Program-made: the position numbers and the translations under genes
From: Vibrio tubiashii ATCC 19109
Lineage (GTDB): Bacteria; Pseudomonadota; Gammaproteobacteria; Enterobacterales; Vibrionaceae
Direction of reading: 5' to 3'
Length of the DNA stretch: 64,000 nucleotides
NCBI RefSeq assembly: GCF_000772105.1
Contig: NZ_CP009355.1
Coordinates: 1,054,001-1,118,000, forward strand
The notes under the pieces: model-generated
Database searches by the model: none
Told to the model about the DNA's origin: nothing
The model's input: only the letters and a program-made list of their open reading frames with translations
Part shown: in pieces, positions 52,003 to 60,162 of the stretch
Layout: each line of letters opens with the position of its first letter
How positions within the stretch are numbered: position 1 is the first letter of the stretch

Positions 52003-54044
52003 TAGGAATGCACCTCTTGAAGCAACTTCATAATATCAGCTGATACCGCATCCAAATCCGCATCTATCGCTTCTAACGCTCTTGGTGGCTCATACACATA
52101 GAAGTGGCGGTTAAATGGAATCTCATAGCCAACAATGCCCACTTCACCATCTTTTTCATCGGTCTTGCTTTCATCAATCCAAGCGTCTGGAACGTGTGGC
52201 AATACTTCACGAGCAAAGTAATCTTCAACGGCTTCTGTTAGCGGTACGTTCTCGTTATCACGCAGATCTGGGTTGGCTTCTACCTTGCCCTTGGTCTTAC
52301 ATACTTCCGCTGCATCATCGTGCTCGCCAAGGTGCTTCACGATAAGTTTTAGCTGTGCAGCACTTAGTTTTGCTGGTGCTAACTTAGCTTTTAGGGTGTT
52401 ATTGAAGATGTCACGAGATAAAATCTTCTCTTCGTCAAAGGACGCTAGAGCATCAAGAATCGTTTGTTGTAGTGCTTCATCTAGCTTCGCCCATGCTTTA
52501 TCGGCTTGTAGGGCTTCTAGGCGAGTTTCATCTTTTGGATAGATAGCCAGTTGCAGTGGACGTTCAACCGTGATTCTGCGGTAGCCAAACTCTTTGTAGT
52601 CAAATAGCTTACTAAAGCCGTTCTCAGCAAATTGACCGTAGGTTTTTACGATAGTCTCGATGCTCTCTTCGGTTAGCTCTTTACGCTTACTACCAAGTGA
52701 CTTACGCATTGCTGAGTAGAATACGTGCTCGTCATTACCCTCAACTTCTGCGCCGCCGCTGCGACCTCGACCACCAGCTTTAGCACGCTCTTTTGATGCG
52801 TTAATTAGCTGAACCTTACCTTTACGGTGCTCTGGTTTATGGCTTGATAGAATCCATACATAGGTAGCGATACCCGTGTTGTAGAACATATCGGTAGGTA
52901 GAGCGACAATCGCTTCAAGTAAATCGTTCTCTAGGATGTAGCGACGAATCTCACTCTCACCACTACCTGCACCACCTGTAAACAGTGGCGAGCCGTTAAG
53001 GATGATACCAATACGAGAGCCCCCCTCATGCTGTGGACGCATTTTGCTAACAAGGTGCATCAAGAACAGCAGTGAGCCATCAGATACACGAGGTAGACCC
53101 GCACCAAAGCGTCCCTCAAAGCCTTTCTCTTTGTGTTCATCGTTGATGTGCTTTTGAATCTTCTTCCAATCCACACCGAATGGCGGGTTAGACAGCATGT
53201 AATCAAACTTCTCGGTGCGCAGTTGGTCGTTCGATAGGGTGTTACCTAGCTTGATGTTATCGACTTTCTGCCCTTTGATAAGCATATCCGCTTTACAGAT
53301 AGCGTAAGACTCAGGGTTAAGCTCTTGACCAAATGCCGACAGTGATGCCTTTTCGTTTAGTTCGTGCACATACTCCATACCAGAAGATAGGAAGCCACCT
53401 GTACCTGCTGTTGGGTCATAGATAGAGCGCACTAAGCCTGATTGGGTTAGCACTTCATCATCATCGCTGAATACCAGTGATGTGGTCAGGCGAACGATGT
53501 CTCTTGGGGTAAAGTGTTCACCCGCTGTTTCGTTTGAGCTTTCTGCAAAGCGTCTGATTAACTCTTCAAACACTAAGCCCATGCCGTAGTTGCTGATGGT
53601 GTTTGGGTGTAGGTCTGTGGTTGCAAAGCGTTTAGCTACTTTGTAAAGCAGATCCGCTTCTTCAAGCTTATCGATGGTATTGAAAAAATCGAAGTGCTCG
53701 AAGATCTCACGAGCATTAGGGCTGAATGACTGAATGTAACTCTCTAGGTTGCTTGCGACACCTGTTTCTCCAAGGCGGTTTAAGTCCATCTTAGAGGTGT
53801 TGTAGAAGCTTAGCTTTGCCGTGTGTGTTAGGAGTTTTTCTTGCGCTTCTACTGGCATTGCTTTTACAGCTTCAAACTTAGCAATCACTTCTGGTTTGGT
53901 TTCTTCTAGTACACACTCTAGGCGTCTTAGTAGCGTGAACGGAAGGATGATACGACCGTATTGAGATTGTTTGAAGTCACCACGTAGGAGGTCAGCCACC
54001 GACCAAAGGAATGCGGCTGTTGAAGAGAAGTTATTGTTGGTCAT
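52002..54044 (-). CDS. hsdM: Type I restriction enzyme, methyltransferase subunit
   Basis: This is 680 residues from the ATG at 54044; a GTG four codons earlier is in frame. HsdM_N helices ([37 protein letters not shown] in outline) precede the N6-adenine methyltransferase fold with motif [14 protein letters not shown], then [18 protein letters not shown] and catalytic NPPF ([11 protein letters not shown]). It protects host DNA and forms the M2S core of the enzyme. It is longer than many HsdM proteins (about 500-530) because of an extra C-terminal region of about 150 residues, a known long form. Confidence 0.94.
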   Translation of the reverse strand: MTNNNFSSTAAFLWSVADLLRGDFKQSQYGRIILPFTLLRRLECVLEETKPEVIAKFEAVKAMPVEAQEKLLTHTAKLSFYNTSKMDLNRLGETGVASNLESYIQSFSPNAREIFEHFDFFNTIDKLEEADLLYKVAKRFATTDLHPNTISNYGMGLVFEELIRRFAESSNETAGEHFTPRDIVRLTTSLVFSDDDEVLTQSGLVRSIYDPTAGTGGFLSSGMEYVHELNEKASLSAFGQELNPESYAICKADMLIKGQKVDNIKLGNTLSNDQLRTEKFDYMLSNPPFGVDWKKIQKHINDEHKEKGFEGRFGAGLPRVSDGSLLFLMHLVSKMRPQHEGGSRIGIILNGSPLFTGGAGSGESEIRRYILENDLLEAIVALPTDMFYNTGIATYVWILSSHKPEHRKGKVQLINASKERAKAGGRGRSGGAEVEGNDEHVFYSAMRKSLGSKRKELTEESIETIVKTYGQFAENGFSKLFDYKEFGYRRITVERPLQLAIYPKDETRLEALQADKAWAKLDEALQQTILDALASFDEEKILSRDIFNNTLKAKLAPAKLSAAQLKLIVKHLGEHDDAAEVCKTKGKVEANPDLRDNENVPLTEAVEDYFAREVLPHVPDAWIDESKTDEKDGEVGIVGYEIPFNRHFYVYEPPRALEAIDADLDAVSADIMKLLQEVHS

Positions 54045-54151
54045 TATAATCAGCACATTGAATATGAAAAATTGTGCTGATTATACAAAGAATTGACTAT
54101 TTGGTCTGTAATGATGTTTCGTAAAACTGAGTTTTCTACTATCACTGAGAC

Positions 54152-54724
54152 TTACAAAGACTTATTCCAATGCCTTTTTACTGTGGCGATACCAAGGTTT
54201 AACGCTGACGCAACTTTTGACTGTGACAAGCCTTCAGCTTTTTTGTCTAGCACCAATTGTGTTGTTTGGTGAGCGGCAGGGCGACCTAGCTTTTTCCCTT
54301 GCGCTTTGGCTCGCTCAATTCCTTCTTTGGTTCGCTCCCTGATACGATTTCTCTCAAACTCAGCAAAAGCAGAGAACATTTGTAGCATTAACTTCCCTTC
54401 AGCACTTGAAAGATCTGCTACAGGTAAGTCTAGACAGACCACCTTAATACCTTTATCCGTCAGTAGATTAATAGTGTTTTGAACGTCAATATTATCTCTA
54501 CCTAAACGATCAAGCTTTAACACCACCAGCATGTCCCCTTCTTCCATTTGGTGACTGACCAGCATCTTAAATTTTTCACGCTTCATAGCTTCAACTGAAC
54601 CTGAGACAGTTTCACTAATGACTCTCGAATCACTGACTTCGTACCCTTTCTGACGAATGGCTAATATTTGGTTCTCGGTTGTTTGTTCGGTTGTCGATAC
54701 ACGACAGTAAGAAAATATACGCAT
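54152..54724 (-). CDS. Serine recombinase (resolvase/invertase family)
   Basis: This is about 190 residues from the ATG at 54724; an upstream frame to 54769 lacks support. The N-terminal catalytic domain starts RIFSYCRVSTTEQTTENQ with the nucleophilic serine in YCRVST. It continues with VVLKLDRLGRDNIDVQ and FAEFERNRIRERTKEGIERAKAQGKKLGRP, then a C-terminal HTH (GLSQSKVASALNLGIATVKRHW). It should act on sites just upstream, where four TGGTATCA/TGATACCA copies lie. It may resolve dimers of the island or switch something nearby. Confidence 0.92.
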   Translation of the reverse strand: MRIFSYCRVSTTEQTTENQILAIRQKGYEVSDSRVISETVSGSVEAMKREKFKMLVSHQMEEGDMLVVLKLDRLGRDNIDVQNTINLLTDKGIKVVCLDLPVADLSSAEGKLMLQMFSAFAEFERNRIRERTKEGIERAKAQGKKLGRPAAHQTTQLVLDKKAEGLSQSKVASALNLGIATVKRHWNKSL

Positions 54725-54744
54725 TGGTCGCTCTAAGCTATGTA

Positions 54745-54864
54745 TTGGTATCAAATAAAGGGGCATCATATAGATTTAGCATCATAAAGGAAACACCCTA
54801 TATTTATGATACCAAAATATAATTTGTCAGACTGGTATCAACATACGAATATTTGTTGATACCA
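54745..54864. promoter_or_regulatory. Candidate res site / operator of the serine recombinase
   Basis: Four copies of TGGTATCA or its complement lie at 54746-54753, 54807-54814, 54833-54840 and 54857-54864. The last two form the inverted repeat TGGTATCAACA/TGTTGATACCA. The dispersed half-site pairs between the resolvase and the next gene resemble a res region with subsites. Confidence 0.6.
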
Positions 54865-54891
54865 GCCAGCTCGGTTTGTAAAAGTGACGCA

Positions 54892-55992
54892 CTACTGTTT
54901 TGACATCATTTTTTGAAACGCCATAAATTGCTCAAACTGCTCCTTCATATCTGAAGGCGTATCTGTACTTGATTTGGATAGTTTCTTTAACAGTTCCGCT
55001 TGTCGATGGTCAGCGACGTCACCGTAGCTATAGAAAGTAGTTAAAACTCCTTCATGCCCCAGATTTTGACTCCACGCTTTAAACTCTTCAGGGTTGCTAC
55101 ATAGTTTTTCTCCCAACCTCACGAGTGTTTTGCGAAAACTATGGGGGTTGTAGTACGGCAGCCCAGCCAACTTAAATGCTTGCTTGAAGATTCGACGAAT
55201 AGGTCCTGCTGTTGTCCAATGATCTTTGGTTAATCCCATAGTCTCAAACTTATGGCTTCGACTGTTCTTCACCTTAGTTTTAGGAAACAACGGGTCTTCT
55301 TCCCCAAATGATAATTCATGCTCCAGATAGCTAACCCATTCCGTAAAGATTTGTAGCGGCAGTTCTCCTACTGGGAAAAAGTAAGTCGTAAATGTTTTGC
55401 TGAACTTGGTTTTCACCTCTCTGGCATCCTGATACAAGCTTTGCTCAGCAAGACAAATATGCTTGAGCTTTAATGAAGCCACTGCACTATCCCGCGCTCC
55501 GGTCAACAATGTAAAAGCGACCAGCGCTCTATCTCTCATTTCAATGTGAGTCATACACGGCATAGCCTCTAGAACTAGAGTAACCTGTTCAACTGTTGGC
55601 ACGGGCTTTTTCCGACGCGCGTTAGCAATGCGGGCGTCTTTTTCAGACAGATTAAAATACTCCGTGTCACTATAGGTTATTCGTGAGCGATAACCGTTTT
55701 GTAATGCTAACCACTGAAAAAACGTCTTCAGGTGGCGCAAGGCTGTATGCACCGTAGCCTTACTCAATGGTTTGTCCGTAAACACGCTCTTGTGCTCCAT
55801 CAGGTACTTTTTAAAGCCAACTGCTTGCTGACGATGAAACTGCTTAAAATCTTTATATTTGGTGTACTCCTCAAATCGGTTTATTGCCTTAGTCACGCCA
55901 TCAACTGACGCCTCACTTTGGCGTTTCGCTTCTTTCAGAAACTCGCAATAGCTACGGATTGCACGAACGTTATGTGCGTTGTTTTTCTTCAT
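54892..55992 (-). CDS. Second tyrosine recombinase (XerC/D-like)
   Basis: This is 366 residues. A SAM-like N-terminal domain precedes the catalytic domain with Arg in TLLTGARDSAVASLKL, H-x-x-R in YNPHSFRKTLVRLG, and His plus Tyr in NLGHEGVLTTFYSYGDV. All catalytic residues are present. It differs in type from the P4-like integrase at the other end and lacks its arm-binding domain. Recombinases of this sort often occur with a HTH protein and AlpA-like gene in small islands. Its site and role here are unknown. It is 13 bases from the HTH gene upstream. Confidence 0.88.
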   Translation of the reverse strand: MKKNNAHNVRAIRSYCEFLKEAKRQSEASVDGVTKAINRFEEYTKYKDFKQFHRQQAVGFKKYLMEHKSVFTDKPLSKATVHTALRHLKTFFQWLALQNGYRSRITYSDTEYFNLSEKDARIANARRKKPVPTVEQVTLVLEAMPCMTHIEMRDRALVAFTLLTGARDSAVASLKLKHICLAEQSLYQDAREVKTKFSKTFTTYFFPVGELPLQIFTEWVSYLEHELSFGEEDPLFPKTKVKNSRSHKFETMGLTKDHWTTAGPIRRIFKQAFKLAGLPYYNPHSFRKTLVRLGEKLCSNPEEFKAWSQNLGHEGVLTTFYSYGDVADHRQAELLKKLSKSSTDTPSDMKEQFEQFMAFQKMMSKQ

Positions 55993-56005
55993 TGTCTTGA
56001 GTTCT

Positions 56006-56473
56006 CTAAGTTAGATACAATTCAGGAGAGGACATCCCCTCATACTTATGTGTTTTTGTGCTAACGGTACTTTCCACCAGCAACTCACTACGAACGGTCT
56101 CCAAACGCCTCCAACTAAAGAACTTATTAACCTTTGAACCGCATTCACTGCATATAGCAAATACCCGTCCTGTACCACTCGGCAATTGCATGAAATTCAA
56201 CGAATCGGGAGTTGGTGTTCGTGGTACTCTGCACTTCAAACAAAAGAGCTCAGAACTCTTACATTGACGCTTATTTCCAACGCGATGCTTACGAATAAAC
56301 AGCCTTAAGTCAGTCCCCAAAATTAGGAGCGGACGAACTTCGTTGTAGACAGGTAAACCACTCTTGATCCAGTTTCGGACTGTTCGCTTGTGAACTCCAT
56401 ACAACTCCGCTACCTCCTCCACCGTATAACTACGGTGGATCTTGGCTAATTTGGGATTCAATCGTTTTTTCAC
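56006..56473 (-). CDS. HTH and zinc-ribbon protein
   Basis: This is 155 residues. A MerR/excisionase-like helix-turn-helix comes first (YTVEEVAELYGVHKRTVRNWIKSGLP). A putative four-cysteine zinc site follows, made of FCLKCRVP and AICSECGSK about 36 residues apart, then a basic WRRLETVRSELL helix. It probably binds DNA as a directionality factor or partner of the tyrosine recombinase encoded next. It is three bases downstream of the AlpA-like gene, so the three genes form one unit. Confidence 0.75.
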   Translation of the reverse strand: MKKRLNPKLAKIHRSYTVEEVAELYGVHKRTVRNWIKSGLPVYNEVRPLLILGTDLRLFIRKHRVGNKRQCKSSELFCLKCRVPRTPTPDSLNFMQLPSGTGRVFAICSECGSKVNKFFSWRRLETVRSELLVESTVSTKTHKYEGMSSPELYLT

Positions 56474-56476
56474 TCG

Positions 56477-56674
56477 TTAACACTCCGGACTCTTGCTATC
56501 CAAAATGCGCTGCAGCACCCACTGTTCTATCTCTTCTTCCACCCATCCAATAGCGCGCTCACCTAGCGATATAGACTGAGGAAACGTTCCTTTAGACATA
56601 CGTAAATAAATGGTACTACGTGATAAGCCTGTCTTCTGGATAACTACTGGTAAACGAATGATCTTACTAGACAT
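56477..56674 (-). CDS. AlpA-like regulator/excisionase
   Basis: This is 65 residues from the ATG at 56674; AGAAGG lies seven bases upstream. An open frame reaching 56755 would cover the upstream hairpin and is not supported. The protein is an AlpA/Phage_AlpA type winged helix: KIIRLPVVIQKTGLSRSTIYLRMSKGTFPQSISLGERAIGWVEEEIEQW in outline. AlpA proteins activate integrase genes or act as excisionases of P4-like islands. The ribosome binding site sits in one arm of an 11-base inverted repeat, which could hide it. Confidence 0.88.
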   Translation of the reverse strand: MSSKIIRLPVVIQKTGLSRSTIYLRMSKGTFPQSISLGERAIGWVEEEIEQWVLQRILDSKSPEC

Positions 56675-56679
56675 AAAAA

Positions 56680-56714
56680 AACCTTCTGGTTTGTTATAAG
56701 ATGACCAGAAGGTT
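56680..56714 (-). promoter_or_regulatory. Inverted repeat covering the alpA ribosome binding site
   Basis: AACCTTCTGGT (56680-56690) and ACCAGAAGGTT (56704-56714) form a perfect 11-base stem with a 13-base loop. On the minus-strand mRNA one arm contains AGAAGG, the ribosome binding site of the AlpA-like gene. It could be an RNA switch or a protein operator. Confidence 0.75.
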
Positions 56715-56737
56715 ATTGAATTTACGTGTAGTGAAAG

Positions 56738-56773
56738 CCTAATTAGGAAAACCAAATTCCTAATTAGGTTTTT
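56738..56773. terminator. Strong hairpin between the 343-residue gene and alpA
   Basis: CCTAATTAGGAA (56738-56749) and TTCCTAATTAGG (56757-56768) make a 12-base stem with a seven-base loop, followed by TTTTT on the plus strand. On the minus strand the tail is CTTTC, so termination there would be partial. Each arm contains the palindrome CCTAATTAGG, which could also be a protein-binding site. Confidence 0.7.
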
Positions 56774-56774
56774 G

Positions 56775-57806
56775 CTAATTGCTCCTACTTTCCATTACAT
56801 CTGTTACCTGTCTGATTACCTTTCGAATAGTTTCACCAGACATTGCGATACCTTTTTTATCCATCATGTATTGGATTGAAGTAGTAATTCCCCGCACAGA
56901 CAACTCTATACCCGCCTCTTCTGACAACACTCCAATCAAGGTAAGGAGGGTGTTTCTCTCTCTTGAACCCAAAGGTTTATCTGTTTGGGTTGATTGCGGC
57001 ATATCATCGTCTAAAGACTGAACAAAACGGGTGAGTTCATTTGTTCGAATGACGAACTGGTAACTAAAGTCGTCAAGAATAAGGTGTTCATCAGATCCGA
57101 TTAGCTGTTCAGACAGTTTTATCTCTTCTGATTCTTCGAGGTCGTCATCAGATAGAGCCAAAGTAAGCTGTGAATACTCTTCCAACTCATCATCACTTAA
57201 ATTATCCAATGCATACGGATTATCAAGAATGTTACTGTAGGTAAGTCCCTTAGATTCGAGCAGATCGGTCAGTCTTATTTGCAACGCAGAACTGTTGGCT
57301 TCATTTAGTTGGAGAGGCAAACTCGTTTTGAGCTTATAGATAACGTCTCCACGCTCGACTAAAAAACTTCTAGACCCTGATGGCTTGGGTAACGCTCCTC
57401 CAACTTCATTTTGATATAACCCATGAACTATCTGTCGCTCTACGCCAATCATTGTTAAGTCCCATACCCCATCGATAGCAATAATCTCGTCGTCAAAGAC
57501 TAGCCACTTCCCTTCTTCAACCAAAAGCGCATCGCTCGCAGAAACAGAATACGCGACATCTAGTGATTCACCCGTCAGTAAATCAGTATCAGCCTTAAAC
57601 TTGCCTGTCTCGTGCCCTTCCAGATTGACGTACCGACCACCAACTGCGAATGCTTTGTTTGCGAGTCGAATCGAAATAGTTATCTCATTCTCTAGTGCCA
57701 AATCATAGATATCTGAGACCTTTACAGGTTCTTCTAACGAATTTGACAGAGTTACGGCTGCCTCTTCAATTGTTAAGTATTTCTTTACCTTTAGTAATTT
57801 GCTCAT
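56775..57806 (-). CDS. Unknown island regulatory protein
   Basis: This is 343 residues, cytoplasmic. The N-terminus resembles a small helical DNA-binding or adaptor domain (KYLTIEEAAVTLSNSLEEPVKVSDIYDLALE in outline). An acidic middle follows (LSDDELEEYSQLTLALSDDDLEESEE), then a C-terminal segment (SRERNTLLTLIGVLSEEAGIEL, then GIAMSGETIRKVIRQVTDVM). The last part matches a motif common in phage and island proteins of proteobacteria, where a helix predicted to bind DNA ends the protein. I do not know its function. It is the first gene after the right end and heads the AlpA-HTH-recombinase group, separated from it by the strong hairpin. Confidence 0.65.
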   Translation of the reverse strand: MSKLLKVKKYLTIEEAAVTLSNSLEEPVKVSDIYDLALENEITISIRLANKAFAVGGRYVNLEGHETGKFKADTDLLTGESLDVAYSVSASDALLVEEGKWLVFDDEIIAIDGVWDLTMIGVERQIVHGLYQNEVGGALPKPSGSRSFLVERGDVIYKLKTSLPLQLNEANSSALQIRLTDLLESKGLTYSNILDNPYALDNLSDDELEEYSQLTLALSDDDLEESEEIKLSEQLIGSDEHLILDDFSYQFVIRTNELTRFVQSLDDDMPQSTQTDKPLGSRERNTLLTLIGVLSEEAGIELSVRGITTSIQYMMDKKGIAMSGETIRKVIRQVTDVMESRSN

Positions 57807-58154
57807 TTAGTACTTTCGCCCTTTTCAGCCACCCGTAAGTAGAACGCAAAAGTAACGTAACAAACACTATAGGACTATGATTTTTAAGATTTTGGCGATT
57901 GTACGACTGTTCAGTAGCCAATATTGCTCAAATCAATATCAATCAAGCATCATAACTATGATTTTCATTGACGATTAATCTCCTATTAATTACACCGCAT
58001 CCAATAAAGTGTTAAGATCATCTCAATTATGAATTTTGTGTTTAGTGGTCCCCACAACTGTGCTGACTCATAGTCTGTGTATAAAATAAATATTTTTGTA
58101 CCCCATGTTGTACCCCACAAACCAATTTAAAAGATTTAAAACCAAGGTATTCAA
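57807..58154. other. Right island end with new rbgA promoter region
   Basis: This is 348 bases without a gene. It contains the right pair of TGTACCCCA repeats, a TATAAAAT that could be a -10 element at 58079-58086, and AAGG seven bases before the new rbgA ATG. So the island appears to supply promoter, ribosome binding site and start codon for rbgA. Confidence 0.65.
58097..58117 (+). repeat. Paired TGTACCCCA repeats, right island end
   Basis: TGTACCCCA occurs at 58097-58105 and 58109-58117, with the same 12-base period and the same orientation as the left pair at 45256-45276. They lie 56 bases from the crossover core. Confidence 0.7.
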
Positions 58155-59099
58155 ATGGTTAACAATACAATTCAATGGTTTCCGGGCCATATGCACAAGG
58201 CTCAAAAAGAGATTGCTGAAGCGATCCCTCAAATCGATGTGATTATCGAGGTGCTTGACGCTCGTATCCCTTTTAGTAGCGAAAACCCTATGATTGCTGA
58301 GTTAAAGGGTGATAAGCCGGTTGTAAAAGTGCTTAATAAACGCGATCTTGCCGATCCTGAATTGACTCAACTTTGGATTGACCATTTTGAGAAAGAACAC
58401 AACGTAAAGGCAATTGCGATTACCACCTCTCAGCCACAAGAAGTGCAGAAGATCATGGAGTTAGTTCGCAAGCTTGCGCCGCATCGTGAAGAGATTGGTA
58501 AAAACATTCGCACCATGATCATGGGTATCCCGAATGTGGGTAAATCGACCATTATCAACTCACTGGCTGGTCGTACTATTGCTGTCACTGGTAACCAACC
58601 AGCGGTAACGCGTCGTCAGCAACGCATTAACTTGCAAAATGGTATCGTGCTTTCTGACACACCGGGAATACTGTGGCCGAAAGTTGAAAACCCGCACAGT
58701 GGATTCCGCCTTGCTGCCACTGGCGCGGTAAAAGATACCGCGATGGAATATGATGAAGTCGCTTTCTATACAGTAGAGTACTTAGCGAAAGCTTACCCAC
58801 AACGCTTGCAAGCACGTTATGAAATTGAAGAGCTTCCTGAAAGCGATATCGAGCTAATGGAAGAGATTGGTCGCAGACGAGGAGCACTGCGTTCAGGTGG
58901 TCGAGTAGACTTACATAAATGTTCGGAGATTCTACTCCACGAGTTACGTAACGGAACACTTGGACAAATCACGCTTGAGCTACCTGAGATGATCACTCAA
59001 GAGCTTATCGAAGTTGAACTAGAAGCAGCGCGAAAAGCAGAAGAGAAAGCGAAGAAGAAAGAAGAACGTCGCAAGCGGTATCTTAAAAACAAACGCTAA
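58155..59099 (+). CDS. rbgA: Ribosome biogenesis GTPase RbgA (YlqF), N-terminus rebuilt by the island
   Basis: This is 314 residues, a circularly permuted GTPase. G4 (LNKRDL) comes first, then G5-like AITTSQ, G1 (GIPNVGKSTIIN), a switch region (VTGNQPAVTRRQQ) and G3 (DTPGIL). The starting IQWFPGHMHKAQKEI and the C-terminal helical domain are standard. RbgA acts in maturation of the large ribosomal subunit. The first residues are MVNNT instead of the MS found in the leftover copy at 45112, because the island replaced them. Everything essential is downstream of the join, so the enzyme should work. A terminator follows at 59107. Confidence 0.94.
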   Translation: MVNNTIQWFPGHMHKAQKEIAEAIPQIDVIIEVLDARIPFSSENPMIAELKGDKPVVKVLNKRDLADPELTQLWIDHFEKEHNVKAIAITTSQPQEVQKIMELVRKLAPHREEIGKNIRTMIMGIPNVGKSTIINSLAGRTIAVTGNQPAVTRRQQRINLQNGIVLSDTPGILWPKVENPHSGFRLAATGAVKDTAMEYDEVAFYTVEYLAKAYPQRLQARYEIEELPESDIELMEEIGRRRGALRSGGRVDLHKCSEILLHELRNGTLGQITLELPEMITQELIEVELEAARKAEEKAKKKEERRKRYLKNKR

Positions 59100-59106
59100 T
59101 TTGACT

Positions 59107-59134
59107 AAGGGCAGTGATTATACTGCCCTTTTTT
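59107..59134 (+). terminator. Terminator of rbgA
   Basis: AAGGGCAGT-gattat-ACTGCCCTT followed by TTTT. Confidence 0.9.
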
Positions 59135-59181
59135 GTGACCTATTGTTATAGTGTAACAAAAAGAGCAAGAGAGTATTTTTG

Positions 59182-60162
59182 ATGAGCATTCCAACTAATA
59201 TCATCACTGGTTTCCTAGGCACGGGTAAAACAACCGCTATCCTTAATCTTCTTAAAGAAAAACCTGAAGGCGAACGCTGGGCAGTGCTCGTTAATGAGTT
59301 TGGCGAAATTGGCATCGATGGTGCTATGTTGACCGATCAAGGTGCTCTAATTAAAGAAGTACCTGGCGGCTGCATGTGCTGCGCGGCGGGTGTTCCTATG
59401 TCGGTCGCGATTACTGCGCTTTTAAGAACAAAACCAGACAGATTGATTGCTGAACCTACAGGCTTAGGGCACGCACATAAAGTATTAGCAACGCTAACCT
59501 CTAGCCAGTTCTCAGAATATATCGATTTAAGAGCGACGATTGGTCTGGTCGACCCTAGAAATCTAACCAATGAGAAGTACCTGCAAAATCAAAACTTCAC
59601 TGATCAATTAGCGATTTCTGACATCGTCATCGGTAACAAAGTCGATCAGTGTCACGTCAGCGATATTGATGCATTCAATGATTGGGTAACCGATCAAACG
59701 CCACCAAAAGTGTTCAGCCAGTTAGTAAAACAGGGCAACTTTCCTATCGAGCTATTAGATTCCCCGCGTCGCGATCATTCGGTCTCAACCGAAGTCGCTG
59801 CACATCACCACGAACACGCAGAGTTAGAGCCTCAGTTCGCTTTAGCACCCGATCAAACCTATGTGCGTAAAGAGAACAAAGGCCAAGGTTACTTTAGCTG
59901 TGGATGGATTTTTGGTGCAGAAGTGGTTTTCAATTTTGACGAGCTGTTTTCCGTTCTCTCTGATCTCACCGCTGAACGGGTTAAAGGGGTGTTAAACACC
60001 ACAAATGGTTGTTTTGCTTTCAATGTTAGCAATGGCGTTGTGTCGGTCAACGAGATGTCTCTAGAAGGGTTTGAGAGCCGTTTAGAAGTGATCGACAACC
60101 AACTACTGCCTTGGGACCAACTGGAAGGTGTTTTAAAACAAATCTCCAATCTCGAAGAATAA
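59182..60162 (+). CDS. CobW/COG0523 family G3E GTPase (metal chaperone type)
   Basis: This is 326 residues from the ATG at 59182; a TTG one codon earlier is in frame. Walker A is GFLGTGKTT, followed by VNEFGEIGIDGAML, the metal-binding GGCMCC motif (C-x-C-C), IAEPTGLGH and the guanine-specifying NKVD. A histidine-rich stretch (AAHHHEHAELEP) near residue 215 could store or pass metal. The C-terminal CobW_C domain is short. These proteins move zinc or other metals to target enzymes using GTP. No Zur box or zinc-enzyme neighbour is seen to identify the metal. Confidence 0.88.
   Translation: MSIPTNIITGFLGTGKTTAILNLLKEKPEGERWAVLVNEFGEIGIDGAMLTDQGALIKEVPGGCMCCAAGVPMSVAITALLRTKPDRLIAEPTGLGHAHKVLATLTSSQFSEYIDLRATIGLVDPRNLTNEKYLQNQNFTDQLAISDIVIGNKVDQCHVSDIDAFNDWVTDQTPPKVFSQLVKQGNFPIELLDSPRRDHSVSTEVAAHHHEHAELEPQFALAPDQTYVRKENKGQGYFSCGWIFGAEVVFNFDELFSVLSDLTAERVKGVLNTTNGCFAFNVSNGVVSVNEMSLEGFESRLEVIDNQLLPWDQLEGVLKQISNLEE

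Larger units (their letters stand above)
45121..58186. mobile_element. 13 kb integrative genomic island in rbgA
   Basis: The island is bounded by the 14-base direct repeat CAATGGTTTCCGGG at 45121-45134 and 58173-58186. It carries an integrase gene next to the left end, a type I restriction-modification operon, a serine resolvase, a second tyrosine recombinase, HTH/AlpA regulators and an unknown gene. No transfer genes are present, so it is an integrative rather than self-transmissible conjugative element. It replaces the first codons of rbgA with its own sequence. Confidence 0.88.
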
